Shown here: in pieces, positions 5,867 through 11,310 of the stretch | Layout: every line of letters starts with the position of its first letter | Numbering within the stretch: the first letter of the stretch is position 1 | Origin: Deltaproteobacteria bacterium | GTDB lineage: Bacteria > Bdellovibrionota > UBA1018 > UBA923 | Length of the DNA stretch: 11,310 bases | NCBI GenBank assembly: GCA_016194725.1 | Contig: JACQAW010000146.1 | Location: 1-11,310, forward strand | Direction of reading: 5' to 3' | Notes under the pieces: generated by a model | Database searches by the model: none | What the model was told of the DNA's origin: nothing | What the model saw: only the letters and a program-made list of their open reading frames with translations | Made by a program: the position numbers and the translations under genes

Positions 5867-7303
5867 TTAATTTTCAATGAAGCCTCCTTCGGCTGCAGCC
5901 CGAAATGCAGCAATGGCTTCAGCCGCGGTCAGCACGGGGTCAATGCTCATCGCATCTTGAACGTATTCCGGCCGGCGCATTCCCACGAGAACGCAATGAA
6001 TGCCGGGAACTGAACGATACATTCTGATCGCCTTGCGCGAAAGCGTGGGAGACGCCCCGAGCGCGGGCGCCGCGCGATCGAGCCGGCTGGCGATGCTCTT
6101 GGACTGAATGGCAGCTTCGCTTTCGAGCATCGCGCTGAAGGCCGCAAACAGCTCGTCGGAAGAAACGCGATATTCGCCACACCAGTCGGAAAAACCGCTA
6201 CTGGCCAAAAGCTCCAAAGCTTCATCGCGCGATGGCAGTATCTGGTACTCCAAAATTTCTTTCCATCTGGATATCTCGGCAAGCCTTCCGAAATTTTCTT
6301 TCAGAATGTGGCCCCAGGCGATTTGCTGCACGGGCACGACCGCCTTGCCTTGATACTGGCTTTCGAGCCCGGTGGCGCGGGTCATCGCGGCACGAAACCG
6401 GTCACTGACGCTTTCGCCGACATGCGCCGGATAGTCGGCCAGGCGAACCATGCGACTCTCGGTAAAAGCATTCAATGGACGGTTGACCAGCGTGCCCAGG
6501 TTTTTTTTCAGTGCCAGCGCGGCGAGGGTATGGCCACTGTTGTTTTCCTCGAACACCGCACCCGCTTCGAAAAGGTTCAGCGGAAACTGCACCACTCCGA
6601 AATGGTGGTTCGCGCCCTGCTCCTGCGCCAGGTCGCAGACGCTTTCGAGCGAGGTATAGTCTTCGGCTTCCTTGGCCCCTGGAAAGGTATTCGAGGAAAT
6701 TCCGTAATACTGGATACGCCCCTTTTTAACCTCGGTTTCCAGATACTCGAGCGCCCGCCCGATGCGGCGGTAATATTCGGCGTGATCCGGCTTGGTCTTT
6801 AAGAAGTATTCGGGGTTGTGCAAAAGCAACACGTCCAGGCATTCGAGCTCGAGCCGGGCCAGCGAACGCGTGATCTGCTCGCTCAGAAACTCGGGAGAGA
6901 TGCAGTGCCAGCAGTTCTCGTTGTACTCCACCATCTCGGGAAACGGCTCGCCGGCGCGCGCGCGCTCGACTGCGAGCCTCATGTTCTCGCCCTGAACGTA
7001 ACCCGCCTTGCTGACTACGACCACCTCGTCGCGCTTGAGCGCTCCCGACTTCAGCAGCCCCTTGAGCACGCGGCCGATCAGCCGTTCCGACCCGCCGTCG
7101 GCGTAGTTCGTGCTGGTATCGATGAGATTGCAGCCTTGCTGCAGCGCCAGCTTCAGCGCCTGCTCGTGCAAAGACTCGTGGTCGTGAACGCGATACGCGC
7201 CAAAGCCGACTGGCGACACGCTCCATCCGGTGCGGCCCAGAATCGTGATCGGAAAAGCGTGTTTTTCCAAAAACCGCTTCGTACCCTGGCTTGTTGCTCC
7301 CAT
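5867..7303 (-). CDS. Aldo/keto reductase with an extended C-terminal half
   Basis: 478 residues, cytoplasmic. The (beta/alpha)8 aldo/keto reductase signature is complete: 'LGRTGWSVSPVGFGAYRV' opens the barrel, the catalytic tetrad is D62 and Y67 (IDTSTNYADGGSE), K99 (VVVSKAGYV) and H162 (LLLHNPEYF), followed by 'YYGISSNTFPG' (199-209), 'VVQFPLNL' (237-244) and 'LVNRPLNAF' (272-280). The NADPH-binding C-terminal block 'VLVGMRRPEYVQDAM' appears only at 438-452. Usual members are 310-340 residues with about 50 residues between the last two blocks; here there are over 150, so roughly 100 extra residues of charged, helical character are inserted. A CWHC at 131-134 lies in another enlarged loop (about 103-135). 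The family reduces aldehydes and ketones with NADPH; the substrate is unknown. The gene begins 16 nt after the SnoaL-like gene. A GAAGG lies 13 nt before ATG 7303, rather distant. Catalytic residues appear intact. Confidence 0.92.
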   Translation of the reverse strand: MGATSQGTKRFLEKHAFPITILGRTGWSVSPVGFGAYRVHDHESLHEQALKLALQQGCNLIDTSTNYADGGSERLIGRVLKGLLKSGALKRDEVVVVSKAGYVQGENMRLAVERARAGEPFPEMVEYNENCWHCISPEFLSEQITRSLARLELECLDVLLLHNPEYFLKTKPDHAEYYRRIGRALEYLETEVKKGRIQYYGISSNTFPGAKEAEDYTSLESVCDLAQEQGANHHFGVVQFPLNLFEAGAVFEENNSGHTLAALALKKNLGTLVNRPLNAFTESRMVRLADYPAHVGESVSDRFRAAMTRATGLESQYQGKAVVPVQQIAWGHILKENFGRLAEISRWKEILEYQILPSRDEALELLASSGFSDWCGEYRVSSDELFAAFSAMLESEAAIQSKSIASRLDRAAPALGASPTLSRKAIRMYRSVPGIHCVLVGMRRPEYVQDAMSIDPVLTAAEAIAAFRAAAEGGFIEN

Positions 7304-7319
7304 AGCTTGGGTATAACCT

Positions 7320-7724
7320 TCACATCGCGGCAGGAAAAGAAAAATGCGAGTGCATGATCAGCCAGCGTTCGCCACGCCGCTCGAATACCGCCGAAAACCG
7401 GCCCTCGAGCAGCAGCACCCTGCCGTCGACCTTCACATGCGCTTTGCAGTCGGCCGCCACCCATGCAACGGCACCCACGCTGGAAATCGAAACCCAGACG
7501 AACTCCAGATCGGATTCCGGATAGTTCTTGAGCTCTCTTTCATAAGCGGCTGCGATGGCTGCGGGGCCGATCCATTTCTCGCCTATCGTGGGCCCGAAGG
7601 CCACCGTGTCGGCATCGGGTGCGTACAGGGCCAGGACTCGACGATAGTCGCCGCTTGCATACGCGTGCGTCAGCGCCATAAGCGCCGCCATGATTTGCGT
7701 CTCGGTCTTTGGTTCGACGTTCAT
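7320..7724 (-). CDS. SnoaL/NTF2-like (DUF4440-type) small protein
   Basis: 134 residues, a compact cytoplasmic protein with the SnoaL-like cone fold. Visible family marks are the first long helix (IMAALMALTHAYASGDYRRVLALYAPDADTV), 'WIGPAAIAAAYERELKNYPE' (51-70), the alternating beta strands from 'LEFVWVSISSVGAVAWVAADCKAHV' and the closing pair 'GRFSAVFERRGERWLIMHSHFS' (108-129). Members range from steroid isomerase and polyketide cyclase enzymes to ligand-binding proteins with no catalysis; the sequence does not decide. Its ATG overlaps the stop of the upstream HAMP-like membrane protein gene as ATGA, a sign of translational coupling, and the aldo/keto reductase follows after 16 nt. A role in binding or converting the same small molecule as the reductase is inference from this arrangement. 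Confidence 0.88.
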   Translation of the reverse strand: MNVEPKTETQIMAALMALTHAYASGDYRRVLALYAPDADTVAFGPTIGEKWIGPAAIAAAYERELKNYPESDLEFVWVSISSVGAVAWVAADCKAHVKVDGRVLLLEGRFSAVFERRGERWLIMHSHFSFPAAM

Positions 7725-8689
7725 CCGGTTTTAACGGCTACCCCGGCAGCAAGAGCTGCGCCGGCTGGCGCTTCCGTACTACGCATCTGGGTAGTCGCTC
7801 CTGGGGCGCGCAGCTTGACGCCCATTGCTTCCAGCGTTTCGTTCATGGGCAGCACGTATTCCTGGGCCGGATCACCGCTTCTTAAAAACAGGCGCTGACG
7901 AAAGTTGCCTTCCATGAAGTCCTTCATGTCACGCAGTATCGCATAATCGGCCTCGGCGATTTGCCGTCCGAAGCGATAGCCCGTGACGATGAAACTCAGG
8001 GTGGTGATGCCCAGAATCATCCACACCAGAATACTGATGATGCTGAACTGCTCCGTAAGGAACGAGGGGCCGTTGGTGTTCGTGAAATGCACGATCGAGT
8101 TGGCCAGCTCGACGACGCGGCCGCTGACTTTAAGATAGAAAATCACGCAGCAGGCCGAGAAGAACATCCCAAGCATTCCCGCCACGGTGGCGAACTGGAG
8201 CTGGTCGTACCAGGAAACCTGGGGATTCTGCGGCCATTCCCGGGTTGCGCGCGCGATCAGGGGCTCTAGGGCCTCTTCGGTCTCGCCATTCATGCGGCGG
8301 CTCAGGATGTCGAAAAAATAAGTGACGTAGGGGTTAAAGCGTCCCAGCGAAGCCGTTGGCGGCGATTCCCAGTTGTCCGAAAAAAGTTTGAATGCCCGTG
8401 CCAGCGAGCGGTAATAGTCGAACTGCGATTTGCAGAACAGAAATGAGATCGAAAGCACCGCCAGAAAACCCAGCATCAGCATCCAGATGATCACGGCGTC
8501 GACCTGAAAAATTTGATAGTAGAAAGCCTCCCGAATGAACTCATTCTGCAGCATTCCATTCGCTTCGAAGAAAGCGACATCGAGGCGGGCGACGATGGCC
8601 AGTACAAAAACAAGAGCTACGAGCGATAAGGCCGCCGAAAACATCATCTTCGAGCTGAAAACAAGTGACGAACTTAGCCACTGACGCAT
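7721..8689 (-). CDS. Four-helix inner-membrane protein with HAMP-like segment
   Basis: 322 residues from ATG 8689. Four membrane helices are visible at about 13-35, 64-86, 163-186 and 215-237. The loop between helices 2 and 3 (about 87-162) is polar and probably cytoplasmic. After helix 4, residues 238-294 (FGRQIAEADYAIL to MNETLEAMGVKL) have the look of a HAMP linker: two amphipathic helices, a central 'MEGNFRQRL' turn like the M-x-x-G-D/N-x block, then an acidic 'GDPAQEY' and 'MNETLEAM' like the N-x-M end mark. HAMP segments pass signals from membrane helices to kinases or chemoreceptor domains, but here only about 28 Ala/Thr-rich residues follow. Start: the frame is also open from a TTG at 8737, but ATG 8689 has an AGGGG seven bases upstream and starts directly before helix 1. 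First gene of the minus-strand set; its stop overlaps the SnoaL-like start. Transducer function is inferred. Confidence 0.82.
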   Translation of the reverse strand: MRQWLSSSLVFSSKMMFSAALSLVALVFVLAIVARLDVAFFEANGMLQNEFIREAFYYQIFQVDAVIIWMLMLGFLAVLSISFLFCKSQFDYYRSLARAFKLFSDNWESPPTASLGRFNPYVTYFFDILSRRMNGETEEALEPLIARATREWPQNPQVSWYDQLQFATVAGMLGMFFSACCVIFYLKVSGRVVELANSIVHFTNTNGPSFLTEQFSIISILVWMILGITTLSFIVTGYRFGRQIAEADYAILRDMKDFMEGNFRQRLFLRSGDPAQEYVLPMNETLEAMGVKLRAPGATTQMRSTEAPAGAALAAGVAVKTG

Positions 8690-8736
8690 AATTTTTCCCC
8701 TGGTTCCCCGAATCCGGTTCCAATGTGTATTGCTCA

Positions 8737-8742
8737 ATTATA
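8737..8742 (-). promoter_or_regulatory. -10 box (TATAAT) of the minus-strand gene set
   Basis: Read on the minus strand, 8742 to 8737 is a perfect TATAAT. A start near 8730 would give a leader of about 40 nt with a strong AGGGG ribosome site (8701-8697) before ATG 8689. No good -35 box lies 16-18 bp upstream (GTAGGC), so an activator or another sigma factor may be needed. It falls at the TTG that could be mistaken for the gene start. Confidence 0.5.
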
Positions 8743-8769
8743 CGCCAAACCCGGCGGCCGCCTACCGAA

Positions 8770-8795
8770 ATTATTGGATCTATTTACTCAATAAT
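8770..8795. promoter_or_regulatory. Inverted repeat, possible operator in the divergent region
   Basis: ATTATTG (8770-8776) and CAATAAT (8789-8795) are perfect 7-bp inverted arms 12 bases apart. The site lies between the divergent promoters of the membrane-protein gene set and the deacetylase gene, upstream of both -10 boxes, where an activator or shared repressor could bind. Confidence 0.45.
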
Positions 8796-8804
8796 ATCGG
8801 CTTA

Positions 8805-8823
8805 CTAGGTAAATTTGACCTAG
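8805..8823. promoter_or_regulatory. Inverted repeat overlapping the -35 box, likely operator
   Basis: CTAGGT (8805-8810) and ACCTAG (8818-8823) are perfect 6-bp inverted arms with a 7-base AT-rich centre. The right arm and centre contain the -35 box TTGACC (8815-8820) of the deacetylase promoter, so a protein bound here would block RNA polymerase. Confidence 0.55.
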
Positions 8824-8843
8824 TCCTTTGTTTTCTGTATAAC
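8815..8843 (+). promoter_or_regulatory. Promoter of the deacetylase gene, start site at the ATG
   Basis: TTGACC (8815-8820, five of six to consensus), a 17-bp spacer and TATAAC (8838-8843, five of six) make a strong sigma-70-type promoter. The -10 box ends seven bases before ATG 8851, so transcription should begin at or within a base or two of the start codon. No ribosome site precedes the ATG, in keeping with a leaderless mRNA. Confidence 0.65.
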
Positions 8844-8850
8844 GCATTGC

Positions 8851-9909
8851 ATGAAATTGATTAGATTAGCTTTTTTCATATCTCATTTGAGCCTGCTCCC
8901 AATCGCCCACGCAGATGTGGCAAGCCGCATTACCGAAGCGTTGATCGCAAACACGTCGGCGCAGTCGTTTCTGGAATGGCAGCAAAGCGGACACACGCCC
9001 AACGACATCTTTCGCATTACCCGCCAGATCGATTCCGCCACTGGCTGGACCGAGCTGTGCACGGAGCTCTCAAAGCTGTCGGGTGAAAACCTGGCGCTGT
9101 TCGAAGACGAAATCAATGATCGCGCCACGGCCCGCAAGCTTGGCGCATGCCACTCGCGACTGGTCGCAAAGCTGACCCGGTACTGGGCAGCCAGTGCCGG
9201 TGAACTTGCAGCTGACGAAGATGGCGCAGGCGACGATGCTCCCGCCCAGCCAGCGGCGATTACTTTGCCCAGCGAAGAACGCGTGGTGGACACCAGCAGC
9301 GGCCCGGTTATTTCAGATGGCGGTCTGAAGGCCGGTGAGATCGCGCTCACTTTTGACGATGGCCCCCACCCGACGCGCACCGAACGGATCTTGAAAATTC
9401 TGAAAGAAGCCGGAGTTCGAGCGACCTTTTTTGAAGTTGGCGAAATGGCCAAGCATTACTCCACTTTACCGCGCATCGTGCTGAATGACGGACATACCGT
9501 AGGCTCCCACAGCTGGAACCATCCGCAGCTGCCGCAACTCGACTTTGCCAGCGCTCAGAAGAACATCGTGAAGGGGCATGAAGCGGTGATCGCGGCGACC
9601 GGCATTGAAAGTTCATTTTTTCGATTTCCTTACGGAGCCCGCAACAAGGCGCTGCAAAAGTTCGTTTCGGGTCTGGGTATGGCCACGTTTTTCTGGAATA
9701 TGGATTCGTCGGACTGGAAACTTCGCAATCCGGCACAGCTTTTTCAAAACGTGCTTCAGGAGCTGAGTAATGCCAAAGGCGGCATTATACTGTTTCATGA
9801 CATTCAGGAACAGACAGTGGTCGTGCTGCCTTCGGTGCTTCGTGAGCTCAAGAAGCGCAATTTCAAGACCATAGTTTTCGTGCCTAAAGCCAGGACTCCA
9901 CGCCCGTAA
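8851..9909 (+). CDS. Secreted NodB-domain polysaccharide deacetylase
   Basis: 352 residues. Signal peptide 1-21 (hydrophobic core, AHA|D). Residues 22-155 form a helical N-terminal region I do not recognise, with cysteines at 70 and 100 that could form a disulfide, ending in an acidic Ala/Pro linker (115-140). Residues 162-345 are a NodB homology domain with all five motifs: TFDDGP (general base D169, metal D170), HSWNH (metal H220 and H224), RFPYG (R258 to G262), DSSDW (D288, W289) and LFHD (H316). This family of metal-dependent enzymes removes N-acetyl groups from peptidoglycan, chitin or other N-acetylglucosamine polymers, here outside the cytoplasm. Bdellovibrio uses secreted members to deacetylate prey peptidoglycan; whether this protein does so is speculation. 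The final 'KRNFKTIVFVP' is the usual last strand. Divergent from the membrane-protein set; the FecR-type gene follows 148 nt downstream. Confidence 0.93.
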   Translation: MKLIRLAFFISHLSLLPIAHADVASRITEALIANTSAQSFLEWQQSGHTPNDIFRITRQIDSATGWTELCTELSKLSGENLALFEDEINDRATARKLGACHSRLVAKLTRYWAASAGELAADEDGAGDDAPAQPAAITLPSEERVVDTSSGPVISDGGLKAGEIALTFDDGPHPTRTERILKILKEAGVRATFFEVGEMAKHYSTLPRIVLNDGHTVGSHSWNHPQLPQLDFASAQKNIVKGHEAVIAATGIESSFFRFPYGARNKALQKFVSGLGMATFFWNMDSSDWKLRNPAQLFQNVLQELSNAKGGIILFHDIQEQTVVVLPSVLRELKKRNFKTIVFVPKARTPRP

Positions 9910-9926
9910 ATTCTTTCCGTGTTGCC

Positions 9927-9957
9927 ACCGGGCGCAAGCCGGTCCAAACTATTTGGA
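9927..9957. repeat. Two adjoining small hairpins between the deacetylase and FecR-type genes
   Basis: ACCGG (9927-9931) pairs with CCGGT (9939-9943) around a 7-base loop. Directly next to it TCCAAA (9943-9948) pairs with TTTGGA (9952-9957) around CTA. No U-tract follows, so they are not a standard terminator. In the 148-bp gap before the FecR-type gene they may be operators or leader structure; I found no convincing promoter pair there. Confidence 0.4.
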
Positions 9958-10057
9958 TGGGTACAAAATAATGGCACCGACCCTTCGAGCGAGCAGGAGA
10001 AAAAACCTTTGCCGACGAACCGTCCCTCGTACCTGCATCGCGGGCGCTGAATACGCG

Positions 10058-11191
10058 ATGAAGCCGAGCTATTTTTTTGCGACAGCTGCCATTTTTTTCA
10101 GCACGGCGCTGTTGGCCCAGGTACCTACGGCGGCCCAGGCGCCCAAGGTGGGAAGCCCCGGCGGAAAAATTGCGGGAATCGAGGGCCCTTCGGGCACAGA
10201 CACCGTTGACATCAAAAATGGCCAGGCGCTGACTACCGCCGCAGTTGGCGATACCGTTTATGTCGGCGACCATGTTCTGACCCCGAAAAACGTCAGCGTG
10301 TCGGTAACCCTGGCAGACGAGAGCGAGCTGGTTCTCGGGCCCAGCAGCGACTTTACGATCAAAGCCTCGTGGAGCCCGGCTTCACCCAATACCCATCTTC
10401 AGATGCTTTACGGGATGCTTCACGCCGTGGTGAAAAAGATTTATTCCGATGAGCAGCCGTTTCTGGTTGAAACACCCACGTCGGTCATGGGCGTGCGCGG
10501 CACCGAGTTTACGGTGGAACACGACCAGGCTGGCGGGGAATCCACCGTCCACACGCTCGAAGGAAGTGTGGCCCTGGCCAAAAGTCGCGAGGATTTTCGC
10601 AATCCCGCCACCCATTCGGTCATCAGCGCCGGCACCATGTCCTCGATGAAAAGGGGAATGGCTGTTCCGCCACCATCCAAGGCATTCGAACGTCAGGCCT
10701 TTTTTCAGCATCTTTCACAGCGCGCACCAAATTTTGTAAAACATGTCGAAGCGCGGCGAATAATCCGGCAACAGGCGCCGGCGCAAAAGCAACATCCGCA
10801 GTCGCAGCTCAGCCACCCTGGCTCTGCTGCTCCGCCTCGGACCGCTACTTCGCCACCGCCGGCTGCCGCTGCCGCTGGTGCTCCGCCTCGGTCCACTACC
10901 CCAGCACCGCCGGCTGCCGCTGCCGCTGGTGCTCTGCCTCGGTCCGCTACCCCAGCACCGCCGGCTGCCGCTGCCGCTGGTGCTCCGCCTCGGTCCGCTA
11001 CTCCACCACCGGCAGCGGCGAGCGTCGCCGCTACGCGCCCAGCTCAACCGCGGCCGCAGGTACGTTTAGCTAACAGGCCAAATAGGCCGAACAGACAAGA
11101 CAAAACCAACAAACAAAACCGGCCAGAGCGTCCGAAAAAGCAGGAAAAGAAGAAGGACGAAAAGAAAAAGCCTGCGCGAAAAAGAAAATAG
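10058..11191 (+). CDS. FecR-domain envelope protein with Ala/Pro repeats and basic tail
   Basis: 377 residues from ATG 10058. Residues 1-28 are a signal peptide (KPSYFF, hydrophobic core, LLAQVPTAAQA). Residues 36-195 hold a FecR domain: 'GDTVYVGDHVLTPKNVSVSVTLADESELVLGPSSDFTI' is the first beta block, 'QMLYGMLHAVV' the second, and 'VETPTSVMGVRGTEFTVE' (137-154) the signature, followed by 'VHTLEGSVAL'. In iron signalling FecR is a membrane-bound anti-sigma regulator; this one has a signal peptide, no sigma-factor neighbour and no cytoplasmic N-terminal domain, so it belongs to the periplasmic FecR-like group of unclear role. Residues 256-330 are Ala/Pro-rich with three 17-residue repeats, and residues 336-377 are very basic (about 20 Lys/Arg), able to bind an acidic polymer. 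The frame is open upstream to a TTG at 9953, but those 35 residues lack signal character and would bury the signal peptide. No clear Shine-Dalgarno precedes ATG 10058. Confidence 0.85.
   Translation: MKPSYFFATAAIFFSTALLAQVPTAAQAPKVGSPGGKIAGIEGPSGTDTVDIKNGQALTTAAVGDTVYVGDHVLTPKNVSVSVTLADESELVLGPSSDFTIKASWSPASPNTHLQMLYGMLHAVVKKIYSDEQPFLVETPTSVMGVRGTEFTVEHDQAGGESTVHTLEGSVALAKSREDFRNPATHSVISAGTMSSMKRGMAVPPPSKAFERQAFFQHLSQRAPNFVKHVEARRIIRQQAPAQKQHPQSQLSHPGSAAPPRTATSPPPAAAAAGAPPRSTTPAPPAAAAAGALPRSATPAPPAAAAAGAPPRSATPPPAAASVAATRPAQPRPQVRLANRPNRPNRQDKTNKQNRPERPKKQEKKKDEKKKPARKRK
10823..11008 (+). repeat. 51-bp in-frame tandem repeat in the FecR-type gene
   Basis: Three full 51-bp units lie at 10856-10906, 10907-10957 and 10958-11008, preceded by a partial diverged unit (10823-10855). 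Units 1 and 2 differ at two bases, units 2 and 3 at three. Each encodes 17 residues of the type PPAAAAAGAPPRSATPA. Since 51 is a multiple of three, gain or loss of a unit changes spacer length without a frameshift. Confidence 0.93.
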
Positions 11192-11273
11192 GATGGATAA
11201 AGTTAGTACCCCGCCCGCGTAAAGATCGCGCTTTTGAGCAAGGATTTTTCCGCAGAGCGAGGAAGCGGAACGC

Positions 11274-11296
11274 AAAAAACCGGAACCATCCCCGGT
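11274..11296 (-). terminator. Possible intrinsic terminator of a minus-strand gene beyond the right edge
   Basis: On the minus strand ACCGG (11296-11292) pairs with CCGGT (11283-11279) around an 8-base loop, and the stem runs into a six-base T-run (11279-11274, the first T shared with the stem). The stem is only 5 bp, so this is tentative. It would imply a gene converging on the FecR-type gene. The rest of 11192-11310 holds no gene I can support; a 6-bp inverted repeat (TTCCGC 11248-11253, GCGGAA 11265-11270) lacks a T-run. Confidence 0.35.
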
Positions 11297-11310
11297 GCGG
11301 GCTGGTGAGG

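Noticed and set aside
5080..5880. 266-codon open frame on the + strand.
   Set aside because: Antisense shadow of the PAS-GAF gene, whose domains are clear; no signal, motif or ribosome site supports the + frame.
6818..7357. Open frames on the + strand at 6308-6802, 6818-7357 and 7344-7898.
   Set aside because: All are antisense to the aldo/keto reductase, SnoaL-like and HAMP-like genes and lack any family motif.
8690..8737. TTG at 8737 as start of the HAMP-like membrane protein.
   Set aside because: The TTG lies in the TATAAT box, has no ribosome site, and would put 16 polar residues ahead of helix 1. ATG 8689 has AGGGG seven bases upstream.
9953..10057. TTG at 9953 as start of the FecR-type protein.
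   Set aside because: It adds 35 basic residues ahead of a complete signal peptide and lies in a hairpin; ATG 10058 fits export.
10823..11008. The tandem repeat considered as a CRISPR array.
   Set aside because: Units abut with no unique spacers, the period is 51, and they are in frame within a coding sequence.
10715..11047. Minus-strand and alternative-frame open readings across the 51-bp repeat.
   Set aside because: A GC-rich repeat with a period divisible by three keeps several frames open; the products are simple Ser/Gly/Arg or Leu/Pro repeats.
11194..11223. Nine-codon open frame (MDKVSTPPA) after the FecR-type gene.
   Set aside because: Too short, with no supporting motif or convincing ribosome site.

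Overview
The window carries eleven protein-coding genes, one of them cut off by the left edge. They are packed tightly: no intergenic gap exceeds about 160 bases. The DNA is GC-rich with short AT-rich islands at promoters. Six of the eleven products start with a clear signal peptide. The FecR-type and NodB-type proteins, the four-helix HAMP-like membrane protein and the PAS-GAF sensor fit a Gram-negative bacterium. The mix of secreted hydrolases (papain-like protease, EEP nuclease, M20 peptidase, NodB deacetylase) would suit a predatory or scavenging lineage such as Bdellovibrionota or a related deltaproteobacterial group. That placement is inference from gene content only. I see no rRNA, tRNA, CRISPR array, transposase, integrase or phage gene.

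Layout. 1-263 (-): N-terminal part of an exported papain-like cysteine protease, running off the left edge. 348-1238 (+): NAD(P)-dependent epimerase/dehydratase. 1277-2440 (+): secreted EEP-fold nuclease or phosphatase. 2437-3828 (-): secreted M20 metallopeptidase, whose stop codon shares a CTAG with the nuclease stop. 3896-4876 (+): exported multi-helix membrane protein of unknown function behind a good sigma-70-type promoter, again ending in a stop-on-stop overlap with the next gene. 4873-5763 (-): PAS-GAF sensor without output domain. 5867-7303 (-): unusually long aldo/keto reductase. 7320-7724 (-): SnoaL/NTF2-like protein. 7721-8689 (-): four-helix membrane protein with a HAMP-like segment. 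8851-9909 (+): secreted NodB polysaccharide deacetylase. 10058-11191 (+): FecR-domain protein with a 51-bp tandem repeat and a lysine-rich tail. 11192-11310: no gene, a possible terminator for a minus-strand gene beyond the right edge.

How the parts work together. The minus-strand set from 8689 down to 4873 looks like one transcription unit: HAMP-like membrane protein, then (ATGA overlap) SnoaL-like, then (16 nt) aldo/keto reductase, then (103 nt) PAS-GAF protein. This pairs two signal-type proteins with two small-molecule proteins, and I know of no described system with this composition. It is divergent from the deacetylase gene across a 161-bp AT-rich region with two perfect inverted repeats. 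One of them covers the -35 box of a promoter whose predicted start site falls on the deacetylase ATG, so that mRNA may be leaderless. These are the most interesting parts of the window. The remaining genes are mostly single units in divergent or convergent pairs.
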